Positions 1 through 9,440 of a stretch of 64,000 nucleotides of DNA are shown here, in pieces. The notes below the pieces were generated by a model. It was not told the origin of the DNA, ran no database searches, and worked only from the letters and a program-made list of their open reading frames with translations. Position numbers and translations under genes: made by a program. The DNA comes from Diprion similis (taxonomy: Eukaryota > Arthropoda > Insecta > Hymenoptera > Diprionidae): NCBI RefSeq assembly GCF_021155765.1, contig NC_060118.1, forward strand, positions 12,722,146 through 12,786,145. Reading direction: 5' to 3'. Numbering within the stretch: position 1 is the stretch's first letter; every line of letters starts with the position of its first letter.

Positions 1-885
1 GCTGGTCTGTCCCATGCAGTTTCGCAACCTGACATGCTCGGGAGAATAAGGCAGCCGAGTCCGAACTTGCGTGGAACAAGAGGTCAGTGAGCTTATTGTG
101 AAAAAGTACTTTGAACCTAATGTAGAGTTACGTGATTGAAATAATTCTATAAAAAAAGTTTCTCCGGATTATTTGCAGACTTGAAAACAATCAATGGCAC
201 AAGAGAAAAGTATTCCGGTGTTGAAGGAAAAGTACTTCAAGCCCAAGGTCTCCATGTTGCTCGTATTGCCCAGCTTTATTGTCGGGTGAAGTTTCAAGCG
301 TAAGTTGATTGATTATGAAGGAGAAATCAAAATCTGTGATGAATCTCTGAAACAAGTACCTACATAATAGTGCATAATGAAATAACTTACAGGTGCACGA
401 GTCCAGAGAAAATGTCGTCTTCCACTAACGGCGGTAAGACGTTGACAAAGTCTCGCCTTCTTCCAGCAATGCCCAATCCACAGTTTGGCGTTGACTTCCA
501 TATTGATAGTGATGAAGTATCCCGGCAATCTTCTCTTATTTTCGAAATACGCAGCTCCAGCAAGGAGCTATTGGCCAGTCGCAGAGTTACACTTCACGAA
601 CTTCTAAGTGGTAATTACTCACCATATTGTTAAGTAACGATTTTTGTTATTTTACATTAAGTTCTAACTTCTGTGGAGTGCAGATTTTTGCGAGTCGTCA
701 ACTAAGGTGGGCTTTGACATATCTTTGTAGGTGCTTCGGCGGCGACCAACGACGTGCATACTTGGCTAGCATTAAATAATGGCGCATCGTTGGAAATACA
801 AATTGGGCATGGGAAGGAAGTGAAGAATAAATCTACCAAAAAATTGTTCCGGTCTTGGTCAGTGCATAGAATTGGCAAAATTTGA
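1..885 (+). CDS. C2-domain protein, 3' end (four exons, partial; C2CD2/C2CD2L-like?)
   Basis: This is the 3' end of a gene that begins left of the window. Exons are 1-82, 179-299, 393-610 and 731-885 (stop TGA at 883-885). The intron phases are 1, 2 and 1, and they join into one open frame of 191 residues. All introns are GT-AG (donors GTCAGT, GTAAGT, GTAATT; acceptors CAG, CAG, TAG). The middle reads as a C2 beta sandwich: a first strand around GKVLQAQGLHVARI, a central part with DFHIDSDEV and SLIFEIRSS, and closing strands VHTWLALNNG and SLEIQIGH. The protein ends in a short basic tail (KKLFRSWSVHRIGKI). C2 domains bind membranes or partner proteins. The calcium-binding aspartates are not obvious, so this may be a calcium-independent C2. 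The closest family I can suggest is C2CD2/C2CD2L (TMEM24), ER-plasma membrane lipid transfer proteins with a basic C-terminal tail. The exon model is strong; the family name is tentative. A possible polyadenylation signal AATAAA lies at 1611-1616. Confidence 0.72.
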
Positions 886-2700
886 AAGTAGTGTAAATTT
901 CGGCCTACAGTTTCAATGCATCGAGCTGAAAACAGTTGAATTTAACATCTACTAGGTCGGTTTTGTCATATTTGCAGATTATATTTGATTCGAAATTTGT
1001 CAGGTAAACTGCAAAGTATAGCGCATCCATGAAGAATACTTACGAGTTGATTAAAGATGTTTTCATTTTTGTATATATTAGAAATACTATGTTCATAATA
1101 TTAAAAATTAAATCTTTTGAATAGTCTAACTGTAAGAGTTCGCGACTTCATAAATAGATTTTGGTCAGTATAGCATAAAATTGATAAATTTGGAAAGTTT
1201 TCAAAATAGTGACAGGATGATTTCTATTATTGGAGAAGACTTCTAACAGTTTTTAGTACACGAATGTAGAAGTCTTATGGAATCACTTTTGGCTTATCGT
1301 GGAATATCTTGATCCAGCTATTTACAGTATGGATTTGTGGGAAATACTTTCTGTTGGTGTATGCCTAAGCATAATGTGACTTACAATCGTTTTCGGATTT
1401 AACGTCCAGTACTGATGAAGAATCATATCATTCCGTAACAATACGTACCTATATAAATATATATGTATAATATTATGAAAGAAAAGTTTTCACTGTACAT
1501 TTCTTTGAATATTGTAAAACTTTGAAGGATATATTAGTAAAATATAAACAGTATATCGCCACATTAGTGGCAAAACTTATCATATTGTACAGAGGCTGGG
1601 TATCGGACAAAATAAATTATTTGACTATTTATATTTATTTTCAGATTTACTATATTTATACATGCATATTTAAATGTAACTCAAATAGAATTTTTTCTAC
1701 GTAAATAACAAATGTACTTTAAACCAATTACATAAACAACTTCATTGTATCTTGATATCCGCGATTAATGAATTACACAGTAAAATTTGAATTCAATCAT
1801 AAAACTATATTTTATTTCTTCTCGATGACGTTGACGTTGAAAAGTATTCTTACACCACAAACTTTTCATAATTATTAGCTTAAAGTGTTAGTGTCCAAGG
1901 TATAAGTTGGTTGGAACACTGGTCTTTTTTTTTGTTGACTTTCAAGGAGCAGAGTCAAGGGTGGTATTGATTTTCACGTGACTAATGCTCGTGAATTATA
2001 CAAGCCCTGTATTATTTTCCGTTACCATTATTATGAGAAATAACTGTCCATATAGGGTCTTAATTGAACGTTATTGTTGTCATATTATAACACCAATGAC
2101 CCTTGATGAATCAGGAACATTTTTTCGTCATACACGCAGCAATAATTACTTTGCTGTACATTATGATACGAGAATTCAAGGTGGATTGTTTAAACAGGTA
2201 TTAAACATCCATATTACCTTGATATCGTTAGCTGTACACTGGTAAAATATTCACGAAATTTTCACACTGTAGTAGTAGGTGCGTACGTAACGTAATTATA
2301 GGTTTCAAAATTATTGAGTGGTGTTGTAATTACCAAACAACCCATACTGGTTCTGTCGAAACCCCAATATTTTTGACGTAGTACCTTGCTCTGGTTACAG
2401 TCTTTATTGAACATTTCGCAGTTCTGGCCAGGGTCATTTTACCCAGAATTGACAGATTGTTTCTTCAATTATCTAGTCTGAGTAAACGCACGAGTCACTT
2501 TTTCAACAGTATATTTTTCTTTTTTTCATCGACAATAAAAAAGGTACGGTATGTTAAATCTGTGAATGATTTTTAACTGAAGTAATTTGGAAAGCAAGTA
2601 AGGCGCATTTCAACAGTTTCGGTTTGTGTCGAACCTATTAGAATAAAACGTATTTGATATTTTTTAAATTCATAGTATTATTTTATTTTTAAGCTGAACA
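886..2700. other. AT-rich intergenic region, no gene recognised
   Basis: This stretch is the 3' UTR and spacer after the C2-domain gene and the upstream region of the receptor gene. It is AT-rich, with many stops in all frames. The short open frames at 1522-1704 and 1985-2245 show no domain, no splice partners and no coding-like composition. I see no tRNA or transposon ends. Confidence 0.6.
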
Positions 2701-4580
2701 ATGTCAGCATTTCGTGCAACTCGAGTCATGCCCGGGTTCGGAATGAATGGTTTGATCGACCTGAGTGGAAGCCGCCAAGGTATGGCGTTCATGAATAGTT
2801 TGGGTCATGCGGAGAAGAATCTTGCTCCTTCGTCGCGAATAGTCGTTGATGCTTTTAAAAAGAAAAGCACTGAACTACAAGATATTGTTTATGAAAACAT
2901 GAAGGCAGTTGTAATGGTGGTTCGCATAATGGGAGCTCTTCCCATCATGAGACCATATATAGGTGAACAATTATTCTCATTTGTAATTGTTTCGTTCTAC
3001 GACATTTAAAATGATCCATTTTAAATGGTATTCAAATTCTAGGTGTCACTAAATTCAAATTTGCCTCAAACACAATGATATACTCTGTACTGGTGTACGT
3101 GGCCATGACGGCTTACGTTCTGTACGTGATATGGAATCGAATAAAAATTGTGCAGGCAGTACAGGGTCGTTTTGAAGAAGCTGTTATAGCATATCTTTTC
3201 ATCGTCTTTCTTGTACCTAATTTTCTTGTGCCAGTCTTCTGGTATGAAACACGAAAGAATGCGGGCTGTTTCAACCATTGGATGGATTTTGAGGCACGTA
3301 CTATCACTGCTTGGATTGTTTAGTATCTCTTCAATGTTCTTCATTTTGATTGAGTTACATCTATTACAGATCTTCTACACTCGAGTAACGACACGGTATT
3401 TGCCGATTAACTTGAGACTCAGGGCAATATGGATATCCATTTTAGTTCCTGTAATATCAACTGCATGTGTCTTCACCACCCAAATGACTATGGATAATTT
3501 TGTTTTGTGGCAGGTATACAAGAATGCAGTATAATGTGGTATTTCAATATCTTCAATTAAATTACTTGTATATTCTCAGATGGTTCCCTATATCTATGTA
3601 ACGACATTCATAAATATGCTGGGTGCTTACTGGTACATGCATTGCACTACCATCTCAACATGTGCAAACATACTCGCTCAAGATTTTAAACATGTGAGTT
3701 TATTGCATTCATTTAACATCAATGCTTTTCTGTATGTAGTAAGTGTTTGCAGGTATGGCGGATGTTCATTATTAAAATTGAAGTCAAATTATTTTATTTT
3801 TATAGGCGATTAGAAGCAATGTTGAAGCGATTACGGTTGCCGACTATCGAGCACTGTGGCTTCATCTGAACAGAATAACGAGAGAAATAGGGATAGCGAC
3901 TTGTTACTGTTTCACAGTTCTATGTATGTATCTTTTTTTCTCCTCCACCTTATCCATATATGGCTTATTCTCCCAGTTAAAAGATGGGATCACGATCAAA
4001 GACCTTGGACTTACAATGTCTGCTGTCTCCACTATCGCCCTGTTGCATGTGATTTGCGACCAAGCACACTCTGCTTCACAGCACGTGAGTTTATGTATCA
4101 CTTATCTTTTTTCAATTCTATATTATTAATCAATATATATATATTGATATAGATCCATGTTTTAGTAATTTCATTCTCTTTAGGTGAGGGTTCATTTTCA
4201 AAAGAAATTATTGCTAGTCGAACTCTCCAATCTTAACGAAGACGCTCAGATTGAGGTACGTCTATTTCACGACCTTATGATGAATCAAATTTTTTGGGGA
4301 ATACTGAGAATATAGTGAATTTTCATTTTGTAGATAAATATGTTTCTACGAGCAACAGAGATGAATCCGTCGGATATTAGTCTGGGTGGTTTCTTTGATG
4401 TAAATCGTAATTTATTCAAATCGGTAAGCTAAATGATATTGAAATTCATGATGTTAAATTGAATTTTTACAAGTCTTTTGATAGCTCTTAGGTACTATGG
4501 TGACCTATCTTGTCGTCTTGCTACAGTTCCAAATTAGCCTACCAGAGACCGCCGGAGTCTATAATGCGACGCTGGATTAG
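2701..4580 (+). CDS. Gustatory receptor of the carbon-dioxide receptor lineage (Gr21a/Gr63a-like), complete, 8 exons
   Basis: This is a seven-transmembrane insect gustatory receptor, a ligand-gated channel family of chemosensory neurons. Exons are 2701-2962, 3043-3293, 3370-3513, 3580-3693, 3806-4084, 4184-4255, 4334-4423 and 4485-4580 (TAG). They encode 435 residues, a usual length for the family. Intron 1 is phase 1 and all others are phase 0. The in-frame TGA at 2695-2697, just before the ATG, supports the start. The last exon carries the diagnostic motif TYLVVLLQF (family TYhhhhhQF). Other conserved-looking segments are RIMGALPIMRP before TM1, DYRALWLHLNRI, the loop SQLKDGITIKDLGL, ICDQAHSASQHV, MFLRATEMNPSDISLGG and VNRNLF. 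The combination of a YR.LW segment, the IC..AH.AS..V segment and TYLVVLLQF is what I know of the CO2 receptor group (Gr1/Gr2/Gr3 of mosquitoes), rather than sugar or bitter receptors. Which of the three types it is cannot be told here. Candidate AATAAA signals lie at 4719-4724 and 4805-4810. The gene appears intact. Confidence 0.88.
3294..3369 (+). other. GC-AG intron (intron 2 of the gustatory receptor gene)
   Basis: Reading on in frame from exon 2 runs into a stop at 3321-3323, and no phase-matching GT donor keeps the family alignment. Splicing after GAG at 3293 with the donor GCACGT joins phase 0 to the exon starting at 3370, after TTACAG. The junction then reads WMDFE-IFYTRVTT without gap or extra residue relative to the family pattern. 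The exon side of the donor is AG, as expected for GC-AG introns. Confidence 0.68.
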
Positions 4581-4965
4581 TAAAACAGTGAGAATTTCTA
4601 GTGTCAATAGGCATTAGATAAATTAAAAGTAGAAATAAGAGTTGAACATTATATTAATCGAACAGTATAAGAATTGAAATTGACAACAGAGTGTATATGT
4701 ACCTAATTAGGAATTAATAATAAAACCTAATCCATTCCTTATGAAAGTATGTACATCAATTTAACGATCATTTTCATCGCTTAAACTTATTTAGGGTAAC
4801 ATTCAATAAATTTATATGTATAAATTGTATGTACAACATGAAAAACGTGTGGAAAAACCATACTACCAATACTGTGTAAAGTGATCCAATCTTAGAATAA
4901 GTAAAGTTTTTCACTGGTATATTATAAATATATTGTATATGTATGTATAATTGGTATATCTGTAA

Positions 4966-5005
<40 letters not shown>

Positions 5006-5095
5006 TAAGTATATCACAATGTGTAAAGTAGTAATTCAGACATGTGATTGAAAATGCACACCTTCACCTGGTCCTTATAAAAGCTGCTCCGTACC
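4581..5095. other. Spacer between convergent genes (3' UTRs)
   Basis: This is AT-rich sequence between the tail of the receptor gene (+) and the tail of SVIP (-). It holds two AATAAA signals for the plus-strand gene and a (TA)n microsatellite. No coding sequence was seen. Confidence 0.6.
4969..4998. repeat. (TA)n microsatellite
   Basis: About 15 uninterrupted TA dinucleotides lie in the spacer between the convergent genes. The flanks are degenerate TATA/TGTA repeats. Confidence 0.95.
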
Positions 5096-5546
5096 TCAAT
5101 TCACTTGCCACTGTAAGTAAATAAGCGATACCTCATAAATCAGTAGTTTCAAAATGATGTATATTTTGTCAATTCAATGAAGCCTTACTTTCAGTCCAGT
5201 CTGTTGATCAACGGTACTAGCCTCGGCCTGGCGTTTGGCTATTTCCGCGGCTCTCTGCTGCTGCCTCTTGACGGTGTCAACGTTGCCTATGCCTCTTGAC
5301 TCCTGTTCAGCTATTCGCTTTTCGGCTGCCTCAACCTGTTGACGACGGCGCACCTCCTGTAGATACAAATAACAGTTATCATTACATACTTATATCTTTG
5401 AATAACTTTTTTGCGTGCCATCAAGGGAAGAGAATTGCGGGAAGTCTAGTGAAAAGTGCAAACTGCAGGAAATAATATTTTACCGGATCTGGTGTCAGAT
5501 CTTCGTACGACGAAGATTGTTTACAGCAAGATGTGCAAATACCCAT
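5096..5546 (-). CDS. SVIP: Small VCP/p97-interacting protein (SVIP), 3 exons, 81 aa
   Basis: Exons on the minus strand are 5546-5484 (21 codons), 5356-5189 (56 codons) and 5110-5096 (4 codons plus TGA). All junctions are phase 0 with GT-AG splice sites (donors GTAAAA and GTAAGG). The 81-residue product begins MGICTSCCK, with Gly2 as an N-myristoylation site next to three cysteines that could be palmitoylated. It continues with a VCP-interacting motif-like helix around RRRQQVEAAEKR, then the family-typical SRGIGNVDTVKRQQQRA, and ends GLKWQVN. Vertebrate SVIP has the same size, the same Met-Gly/Cys start, a SRGI core and a short ..LRW... end. Known role: SVIP is anchored to ER, Golgi or lysosomal membranes, binds the p97/VCP ATPase, inhibits ER-associated degradation and supports tubular lysosomes. 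The C-terminal exon is only 15 coding bases, and without it the frame would end in VRLH. The gene is divergent from ATP synthase subunit b. Confidence 0.85.
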
Positions 5547-6150
5547 GACTAGTTAGTTCGTGGCTTAGGTGGAGCAGTGGAAGATGATTGGGATTTAATC
5601 CTGAGCAAAGCCTCTCTGACAATCCTCTCCAGTTGTTAAGACTACGGTTGTTTGAATTAAGGAACTTATTTTAACTATGCTGCCCGATTTTAAGGGATCA
5701 AAGATACTGCAAATCCTATACAAACTATTGGTTTGATTCGTTTTCGTTTTCGTCCATATGATTACCTTGGACGAACTGTCAGTTGTCCAATCACACACGC
5801 GCATGAATGATGTGGTATTATGGCATGTGGTGTGAATGTAGAAATGTGTAGCCTGATATCAGTGTATGTAGTAGTCACGTGATGATACGATTTGCGTGCG
5901 TCTGCGCACTTTTAGTCAAAATAATTACTTTAATGAAATGAACGAAATTTTCTTCTTTAAGTTTTGAACGATAGGGTTTTAAAAAATCGTGCAAAAAATT
6001 CAATGACGTGATTTGCTGGATGCGGGAAATTGGACGCAAATAAAATTATTACCAACTTGACCATTCGGTCAGCCATTTTTTTTTGGGAACGGTTCTACTG
6101 GGTTCTTCCACCAACTCTCACGTCGCACGGTGAACCGCAGTGCAGACAAG
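5547..6150. promoter_or_regulatory. Shared upstream region of SVIP (-) and ATP synthase b (+)
   Basis: The two start codons face away from each other 604 bp apart, so the region must hold both promoters and 5' UTRs. A CCAAT box lies at about 5784-5788. Two CG-rich alternating purine/pyrimidine stretches (around 5796-5803 and 5893-5908, TGCGTGCGTCTGCGCA) loosely resemble NRF-1-type sites, which often control nuclear genes for mitochondrial proteins. The transcription starts cannot be read from sequence. A short minus-strand open frame at 5595-5804 has no support. Confidence 0.4.
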
Positions 6151-7628
6151 ATGCTGTCGAGGTTGGCTCTACGGAATGGTAAATGACATTTAGGTTAAAT
6201 TTACTTATTGGTGCCACAGAAATGGTTTTTATATTCCAACGAACTCGAGCATCGGGTTTGAGTCGTAACCATTTGTCCCTGTGTAAAAATTCTCGCGGTC
6301 CTCCGTTTGCTTTTACACATTACTGCGGTCATTTCTCTGTTATTATGTAATGACATATATTTTGCTCAGTTTTCGTAAACCACTCGCCATTTCTGAAACG
6401 TATTACGGTACGGACTTCTGATACATGTCGGAAAATAATTCATCTAGAGGACCACTTTGATTTTTGTCCATTTGCACTATAACTAACCTCTTACATATTT
6501 CATTATAACTCTACACATATTACTGAATCTCAAGAAAAATAACCAATGATATGATTTGCTTTAACGAAATATAAACATATCTCAATAAATATTTTTCACA
6601 ATTATAGCTCAAGCTTTGCCCGCCGTTACTCATGGCGCGCAGGCTCTAACTTCATCTACCCAAGCCACCAATCGTCCGGTCAGAGCGGAGTTTGGTGGAA
6701 AGGTTCGCCTAGGATTTCTCCCTGATGAATGGTTCACCTTCTTTTATCCCAAGACCGGTGTTACGGGTGAGTGCTAAACAATGTTTTTGTAATCAAGCGT
6801 CGCAGTCTGATGAAACTTTCCAACTGTTTTGAATAATCTGTGCAGCAAGTGAAATGGCAGAGTATTGAATATTTGAAACTTATTTCAGGACCCTATGCAT
6901 TTGGCCTTGGTTTGACAACCTACTTGTGCTCTAAAGAGATTTATGTCATGGAACATGAATATTATACCGGTCTATCCATTCTGCTTATGATCATCTATGG
7001 CACTAAGATGTTTGGTCCAAAGGTCGCTGCTTATGCAGACAAACTGATCGATGAGCAAACCACAAATTTGAATGACTCTAGGAACAGCGAGATTGAATAC
7101 TGTGAGGAATCAATCAAATGTGAAAAGGAAGCTCAATGGCAAGCTGAAGGTCAGACTCTTCTAATGGAAGCCAAGAAACAAAACATAGCCATGCAACTTG
7201 AAGCAGCTTACAGAGAACGCTTGGTCCAAGTGTATACTGAGGTGATTATTTTGCCAATCTTCTTAATATTGGTATTCACGTTACGGAGGTGTAGTTCACT
7301 TTTTGTAACATATTACGCAAGGTAGTGCAATACATTAGATTCTCAGATTGAAATTTGATTTACTGTATTAGTTTTACGTTTTTCTGCACCTTATTTACTT
7401 CTAATTCGATGGAATTTGGTTTTTTTTTTAAATGTGTTTTTTTTTCTGCAGGTTAAGAAGCGTTTGGACTACCAGGTACAGATTCAAGCAGTTGAGCGTA
7501 GAATAAGCCAGAAACATATGAGTGAATGGATAATTTCAAACGTATTGAAGTCCATCACACCGGAACAAGAAAAAGCTACACTCCAGCAATGTATCGTCGA
7601 TCTTCAAGGTTTGGCTTCAAGAACTTGA
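6151..7628 (+). CDS. ATPsynB: Mitochondrial ATP synthase subunit b, complete, 4 exons
   Basis: Exons are 6151-6178, 6608-6766, 6889-7241 and 7452-7628 (TGA). Intron phases are 1, 1 and 0, all GT-AG, and the product has 238 residues, close to the usual insect length. Subunit b is the peripheral stalk of the F1Fo ATP synthase. It is anchored in the inner membrane and holds F1 against rotation. The N-terminus MLSRLALRN plus a following Ala/Thr/Gln-rich stretch is a mitochondrial targeting sequence. The conserved block [18 protein letters not shown] precedes the membrane hairpin ([13 protein letters not shown] and [14 protein letters not shown]). The rest is a long charged stator helix (from about [13 protein letters not shown] to the end). 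The very short first coding exon covers only the start of the presequence. No canonical AATAAA was seen downstream; AATACA at 7816-7821 is a possible variant signal. Confidence 0.94.
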
Positions 7629-9390
7629 AAACGAGAAATACCTGAATATTTAGCAAAAGTAGCAAACCTAATGTACATTGTGCGTAAAAAATTTCACTGT
7701 TAGTCTCAAAAACGACATGTATCGACAGAAAAAAATTTCCTTCAGCCATCTCGTATAACATGCGTAACTTCGTTTGATAGATGGTGTCATAACTTTGTAT
7801 GACCAGTTATAATTCAATACAGTTATGGTCAATGTGAATAACATTATTATGAAAAAAAACTCAACAGCTTGTCAATAACCCGTCATTAACTAAAATTCAT
7901 TGGAGCGAATCAATAGTTCTTGCGGTACGTTAACAATCAGCAGGAGCAGAGTTGGATGGTATTAGTAACAGATTTGTGTTCTCTGATGAGAAATCTGTAT
8001 TGGCAGAGTTTTCTATTGAGATCTCTTAAATTGGGGACAAACCAGTTGTAGATCTTTAACAAACAAGGCAAAACGAATCGATCATGAGATAGTTTGGAAT
8101 CGATCAGTATTGAGTGAAAAGAAAAAGAAGGGAAATTCAAGAGAGAGAGGAGTACGTAGGTTGGTGACTTTATCTGCTATCTGCCTTTGGCTGAGCAAAG
8201 TTTGCAATTAATATTATGAATTTACTGAATTTACTATATCACAATAAGGGATGAAAATACGATAATTGAGACGCATCAAAATACTAAAAAAGTACTTGAT
8301 CCAAATAGTACTTGATCAAGCCCTATCGTGACCTATCGTTTGTCAAACTAGAATTGAAATTCAGGTCATTCTGTAGTCTTCTGTCGGTTTTCCGTCGGTT
8401 GACCATATTCTGTGCCACGGAACTCTGCTAAGCTGGATATCAGTGTTTGTGCACATGAGTGAAAGACTTCAAGTTTTGTCGCGAGTCGCGTTCGTGAAAT
8501 TTGTACAAGTGCAAGTAGCCGATGTGAAAAAATCCTAATCCGATTGGCGGTAATGAAGTGAACCAATTGGAGTAAGTACGGCAAAAGGTAAAGTGTGGCG
8601 CCTGTGCTGGGATTTTTGGGCCACTCGACGTGCAGTTCTGTAAGTCCAGTTGCCTTTCCGATAACTGATGCTTGCACGGCATTAGATGGGCGCCCGGGCG
8701 TGATAAATGAAGAAAAAGCAATTAATGGCAATGACAAGGGTATCGATACCAAGATGAAAAATTTGATTTGGTTTTTCGGCGAAAAATTTGTGTGCTACAA
8801 TATTGTGATATAATCAACACTGGAATAAAGTTCTGTATACGCAGACGTATTGCGACGTATTTTTTGGTGATATCATGGTTACGCATGACGGGCTTACGTC
8901 ATTCTAGTCGACAGATCAGGAGTCAAAACCAAAGTATCTACGGATATATTTAATTGTATTTGGGCTACTGCTAATCAGATAACGTGCTACATAACTTTTT
9001 CGCATGACTGCTTGCAATTAGTTTGCAGAGGTTCCTTGAAATTGATTTTTGGATAAAAAGACTGTGCAATGTAAGAGGGTTCAACTCATCTAGGAATTAA
9101 TTTATTGAGATCCTGTATAAATGCAACTTGTGCGAGAGTGACCCATTGCACATTCTTACCTCACTGCGAACGAATAATCAAATCTAACTGATAAAAAATA
9201 GAAAATTCACACTAACTTTGTGAAGGAGTACGAAGGTAAAAAAACAATATGGTAGCTGCGAGGACTTACTTTCAATTCAGTTTAGTAATTCTAATACAAG
9301 CGTACCGGTTACTGTATAGCGCTCCGATAAGTTGCCAAACAGTGAAATAACGGAAGTAAAAACGAAATGCGAGGACGTTATTGAACGTAA
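7629..9390. other. Spacer between ATP synthase b and the satellite array, no gene recognised
   Basis: This holds the 3' UTR of the ATP synthase gene followed by unique sequence. Around 8366-8813 the sequence is less AT-rich and several open frames overlap on both strands (128 aa minus, 93 aa minus, 72 aa plus). None shows a recognisable domain, so I do not call a gene. It could be part of a non-coding transcript or an eroded insertion. Immediately left of the array (9100-9390) the sequence is unique and shows no target-site duplication. Confidence 0.5.
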
Positions 9391-9440
9391 CACGATTCCA
9401 AAACCAAAAAATTTCGGCTCCGAATATCGAGAAAAAATCC
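9391..9440. repeat. Left edge of the array, truncated and diverged monomer end
   Basis: The sequence from CACGATTCCAAAACCAAA to the first canonical GGCTAACC aligns loosely to the 3' part of the monomer (CGATTCCCAGACAAAAGA through the A8 run). It carries many substitutions and a small insertion. Left of about 9391 similarity fades out. It marks the array boundary. Confidence 0.7.

Noticed and set aside
1985..2245. 86-residue plus-strand open frame upstream of the receptor gene
   Set aside because: No domain, no splice partners, AT-rich codons; a chance frame is the simplest reading.
3066..3344. Minus-strand open frames opposite receptor exon 2
   Set aside because: They are antisense shadows of a well-supported coding exon.
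5595..5804. 69-residue minus-strand open frame in the shared promoter region
   Set aside because: It lies upstream of the SVIP start, has no recognisable domain and is probably 5' UTR or promoter.
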